Position numbers and translations under genes: made by a program. Shown piece after piece: positions 61,380 to 64,000 of a stretch of DNA of 64,000 nucleotides (position 1 is its first letter; every line of letters begins with the position of its first letter). The notes beneath the pieces are model-generated. The model did no database searches. It was not told the origin of the DNA and worked only from the letters and a program-made list of their open reading frames with translations. The stretch is from Dyadobacter fanqingshengii (GTDB lineage: Bacteria > Bacteroidota > Bacteroidia > Cytophagales > Spirosomataceae): assembly GCF_023822005.2 (NCBI RefSeq), contig NZ_CP098806.1, forward strand, positions 4,588,001 to 4,652,000. Direction: 5' to 3'.

Positions 61380-64000
61380 ATGAAAATACCAGTACAGTTC
61401 AATCGTAAACTGTTAGTTCTTATGCGGATAAGTTTGGCCCAGCTCGTAATTGCCCTGTGGTTCATGGGAACAGCCACCGCTGTCGACGTGCGCGCTCAGG
61501 AGCTGCTGAGTAAGAAGATCAGTTTACAGGCTCAGGAACAGGAAGTGAAAAAAGTGCTTAGCTTAATTGAGAAGCAAGCGGGCGTGCGCTTCATTTTTAG
61601 CTCGAAATTGATCCAGTCCGGAAGGAAAGTGAACATTCAGCAATCCAACCAGGAATTGTCGAAAGTATTAAACGATTTTCTTGTTCCGCTTGGCCTTACC
61701 TACGAGGTTTCGGGAAAAAATATCGTGATCCGGCCATCGGACGCTGCAAAATCAGCAGATAATGCAGAAGCTTCCATTAAGTCCGAGTTGCTCAGATCCA
61801 TGGATATCACCATTAAGGGAAAAATTACCGATTCGGAGACCAAGGAGCCGCTTCCGGGCGTGAATATTCTGATTAAGGGCACACAATCGGGGACTTCGAC
61901 CGATGCGACTGGAAGCTACACATTGTCCGTGCCGGATGCCAACACCATTCTCGTGCTGAGCTTTGTGGGCTACGAGCCCCAGGAAGTGAAGGTTGGTAAC
62001 AGAACAGAAATTGACATTACTCTGAAGACAGACCAAAAATCACTGGAAGAAGTGCTCGTGGTGGGTTACGGAACAGTAAAAAAGAGTGATGTTACGGGTT
62101 CCGTTTCTTCTGTGAAATCAGGTGAACTTACGGCATATCCTGCATTGGGAACCGTTCAGGCATTACAAGGACGCGCGGCGGGGGTTCAGATCCAGTCTAA
62201 CAATGGTGAGCCGGGATCCAATTTTAAAGTGCGGATCAGGGGCGGAACTTCCATTAATGCAAGCAGCGATCCGATTTATGTTGTGGACGGCTTCGTAGGC
62301 GGCGCTATCCCGCCTCCGGAAGACATTGAATCGATTGAAATCCTTAAAGATGCTTCTGCAACAGCTATTTACGGTTCAAGGGGAGCCAATGGTGTAATTA
62401 TGGTAACAACCAAAAAAGGACAGTCGGGCAAGCCGAAAATTGAATTTAATACTTCTTTTTCAACCCAAAAAGAAATTAACCGCCTTGACCTGCTGAATGC
62501 GAGCCAGTTTTTGGATTATGTAAAAGAGGCCAGGCCTAATGTCGTGTCGCAAGGCGCTGACACCGATTGGCAGGACCAAATTTTTCGCAAAGGCGCCATT
62601 CAAAACCACCAGGTTTCGGTTGCTGGCGGCAGCGATGCGGTGAAATATTATGTTTCAGGAGCTTATTATGATCAAAAAGGCGTGATCCTGAATTCGGATT
62701 ACAATCGTTTTTCAATCACCAGTAATATTGACATTCAGGCTGCAAAACGTTTGAAACTTGGCCTTAACCTCTTTGCACAACGCGTTTCGCGCAACCAGGC
62801 CAGAACGCAGGAAGGATCGAGCGGCCTTACGCCGGGTGTAACTTCGTCGGCATTTAAATTTGAGCCGGACCAGCCGATTGTGGGCGCTAATGGGCGTTTT
62901 ACAGTGGCCAGATTAAATGACCCGATTGATAATCCTTACGCTATTGCGACCCAACTTCAAAACGAATCGCTGAATGACCGCGTGCAGGGCAACTTTTATG
63001 CAGAATACAGCATTTGGGACGATTTGAAATTCCGCATCACATTGGGCGCAACCACCAACAGCGGCAGAACAGGCGAGTTTACGCCTACGACGCTGAACGA
63101 TGGTCGTAACGTAGGCGGATCGGCAACCGTAAGAGGCACAAAAAGCACATTGCTGCTGAATGAGAATTATTTGACCTACACCAAAAAAATCGGCACAAAC
63201 CACGACATTTCGGCCATGTTGGGTTACTCGTACCAAACATCTTCCAGCGAAAACTGGGGTGGAACAGGCCAATCCTTTATTACAGATGCGGTTTCTTACT
63301 GGAATTTGGGCGGAGCTTCCGTTTGGCAAAGCCCAACTTCGGGGCTTACCGAATGGCAACTGGCTTCCTATTATGCGAGGTTAACTTACGGCTTATTGGA
63401 TCGCTACCTTTTCACAGCTAACATTCGTCAGGACGGTTCTTCCAATTTTAGTAAAAACCACAAATGGGCAACGTTCCCTTCTGGTGCATTTGCATGGAAA
63501 CTTTCCAGCGAACCATTTATGCAGAATGTAACTGCCATCAGCCAGTGGAAATGGCGTGTGAGTTACGGTTTGACGGGTAACCAGGCCATTGAGCCTTACC
63601 AAACCATGTCGCGGTTTTCTAATGTTTACACCATTATCAATGGCGTTCCGGTGAATGCGGTGCGTCCTACAACGGTTGCTAATGACGATTTGACTTGGGA
63701 AACCACACACCAACTCAACATTGGAACGGATTTCAGCATGCTGAACAACCGCCTGAACATTACGGCTGACTATTATCGCCGCGTTACCAAGGATTTGCTG
63801 TTCAGCGTTCAATTGCCTCAATATTCAGGTTATAGCAACCAGTTGAAAAACATAGGATCTGTTGAAAATAAGGGTTTTGAATTGACGGTGAACACACGAA
63901 ATCTGGTTGGAGAGTTTAAATGGAACACGGACATTAACTTCTCGCTCAACCGTAATAAAGTTCTGTCGTTGCCTAATGGAACGGACATCTTGTATGCTTC
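61380..64000 (+). CDS. SusC/RagA-type TonB-dependent receptor with STN domain, 3' end missing
   Basis: Translation from the ATG at 61380 runs open to the window end (873 codons). Residues 1-40 are a long signal peptide ending VDVRAQ. An STN domain (about 46-117) follows, then a carboxypeptidase-D-like sandwich (about 142-216, IKGKITDSETKEPLPGVNI), the TonB box EEVLVVGYGT (233-242), and the plug with LQGRAAGVQI and AIYGSRGANGVIMVTT, then barrel strands. An STN domain beside a sigma/FecR pair means the receptor both imports a nutrient, often a glycan or peptide product, and signals. A SusD lipoprotein gene is expected just beyond the edge. Confidence 0.95.
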   Translation, partial: MKIPVQFNRKLLVLMRISLAQLVIALWFMGTATAVDVRAQELLSKKISLQAQEQEVKKVLSLIEKQAGVRFIFSSKLIQSGRKVNIQQSNQELSKVLNDFLVPLGLTYEVSGKNIVIRPSDAAKSADNAEASIKSELLRSMDITIKGKITDSETKEPLPGVNILIKGTQSGTSTDATGSYTLSVPDANTILVLSFVGYEPQEVKVGNRTEIDITLKTDQKSLEEVLVVGYGTVKKSDVTGSVSSVKSGELTAYPALGTVQALQGRAAGVQIQSNNGEPGSNFKVRIRGGTSINASSDPIYVVDGFVGGAIPPPEDIESIEILKDASATAIYGSRGANGVIMVTTKKGQSGKPKIEFNTSFSTQKEINRLDLLNASQFLDYVKEARPNVVSQGADTDWQDQIFRKGAIQNHQVSVAGGSDAVKYYVSGAYYDQKGVILNSDYNRFSITSNIDIQAAKRLKLGLNLFAQRVSRNQARTQEGSSGLTPGVTSSAFKFEPDQPIVGANGRFTVARLNDPIDNPYAIATQLQNESLNDRVQGNFYAEYSIWDDLKFRITLGATTNSGRTGEFTPTTLNDGRNVGGSATVRGTKSTLLLNENYLTYTKKIGTNHDISAMLGYSYQTSSSENWGGTGQSFITDAVSYWNLGGASVWQSPTSGLTEWQLASYYARLTYGLLDRYLFTANIRQDGSSNFSKNHKWATFPSGAFAWKLSSEPFMQNVTAISQWKWRVSYGLTGNQAIEPYQTMSRFSNVYTIINGVPVNAVRPTTVANDDLTWETTHQLNIGTDFSMLNNRLNITADYYRRVTKDLLFSVQLPQYSGYSNQLKNIGSVENKGFELTVNTRNLVGEFKWNTDINFSLNRNKVLSLPNGTDILYA

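Overview
The window looks like ordinary chromosome of a Bacteroidota bacterium, most likely Cytophagales of the Dyadobacter/Spirosoma type (inferred from protein families and overall character, not from a search). Reasons: a SusC-type TonB receptor with an STN domain behind an ECF sigma factor and a FecR anti-sigma; tandem 800-residue FtsX-type permeases without an ATPase; stand-alone MnmD; an outer-membrane barrel with a helix-hairpin-helix domain; a Wzi-like protein; and repeated matches to the Bacteroidota promoter (TTG, 19-22 nt, TAnnTTTG). I see no phage, insertion sequence, CRISPR array or rRNA. The one RNA gene is an initiator tRNA-Met.

Layout. 1-5.6 kb: the end of an M28 peptidase, penicillin-binding protein 1C, glycerol kinase and a DnaQ-fold exonuclease. 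5.6-10.9 kb: the membrane-arm complex I genes nuoK-L-M-N with their own promoter and no nuoJ or earlier nuo genes beside them. 10.9-21.2 kb: two alpha/beta hydrolases, a CBS protein, NAD kinase, a dipeptide epimerase followed by an AOS-family PLP enzyme, tatC, pdhA, recF and a mannose-1-phosphate guanylyltransferase. 21.2-33.3 kb: a TonB receptor with an Ala-rich insertion, upp, a Wzi-like barrel, nadC, the helix-hairpin-helix barrel, recQ, a RidA protein and a small secreted protein. 33.3-40.2 kb, minus strand: a SNF2 helicase with two SWIM fingers, a Nudix hydrolase, gmhA, mnmD and an aspartyl protease with a PDZ domain. 40.5-51.4 kb: tpiA, an OmpA protein, a small glycan cluster (DUF5672, GT2, membrane protein), an unknown 183-residue protein, a nicotinamidase-like hydrolase, uvrA and a fumarylacetoacetase-family enzyme. 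51.7-64 kb: der and era, the initiator tRNA, two FtsX permeases and a cell-surface signalling locus (ECF sigma, FecR, STN-SusC) cut by the window end.

How they fit together. Most genes are housekeeping. Three NAD-related genes (nadK, nadC, the nicotinamidase-like hydrolase) and four complex I genes lie in one window but are not one operon. The 59.4-64 kb trio is a classic surface-sensing circuit in which an STN receptor would signal through FecR to its sigma factor. Convergent gene pairs repeatedly share a hairpin that includes or abuts a stop codon, giving compact bidirectional terminators.

I did not find a clearly new defence or mobile system. The best leads are the epimerase/PLP-enzyme pair, the Ala-rich insertion in the TonB receptor, the hairpin-rich leader before susC, perfect palindromes before nadC and before the exporter pair, and the split nuo operon.
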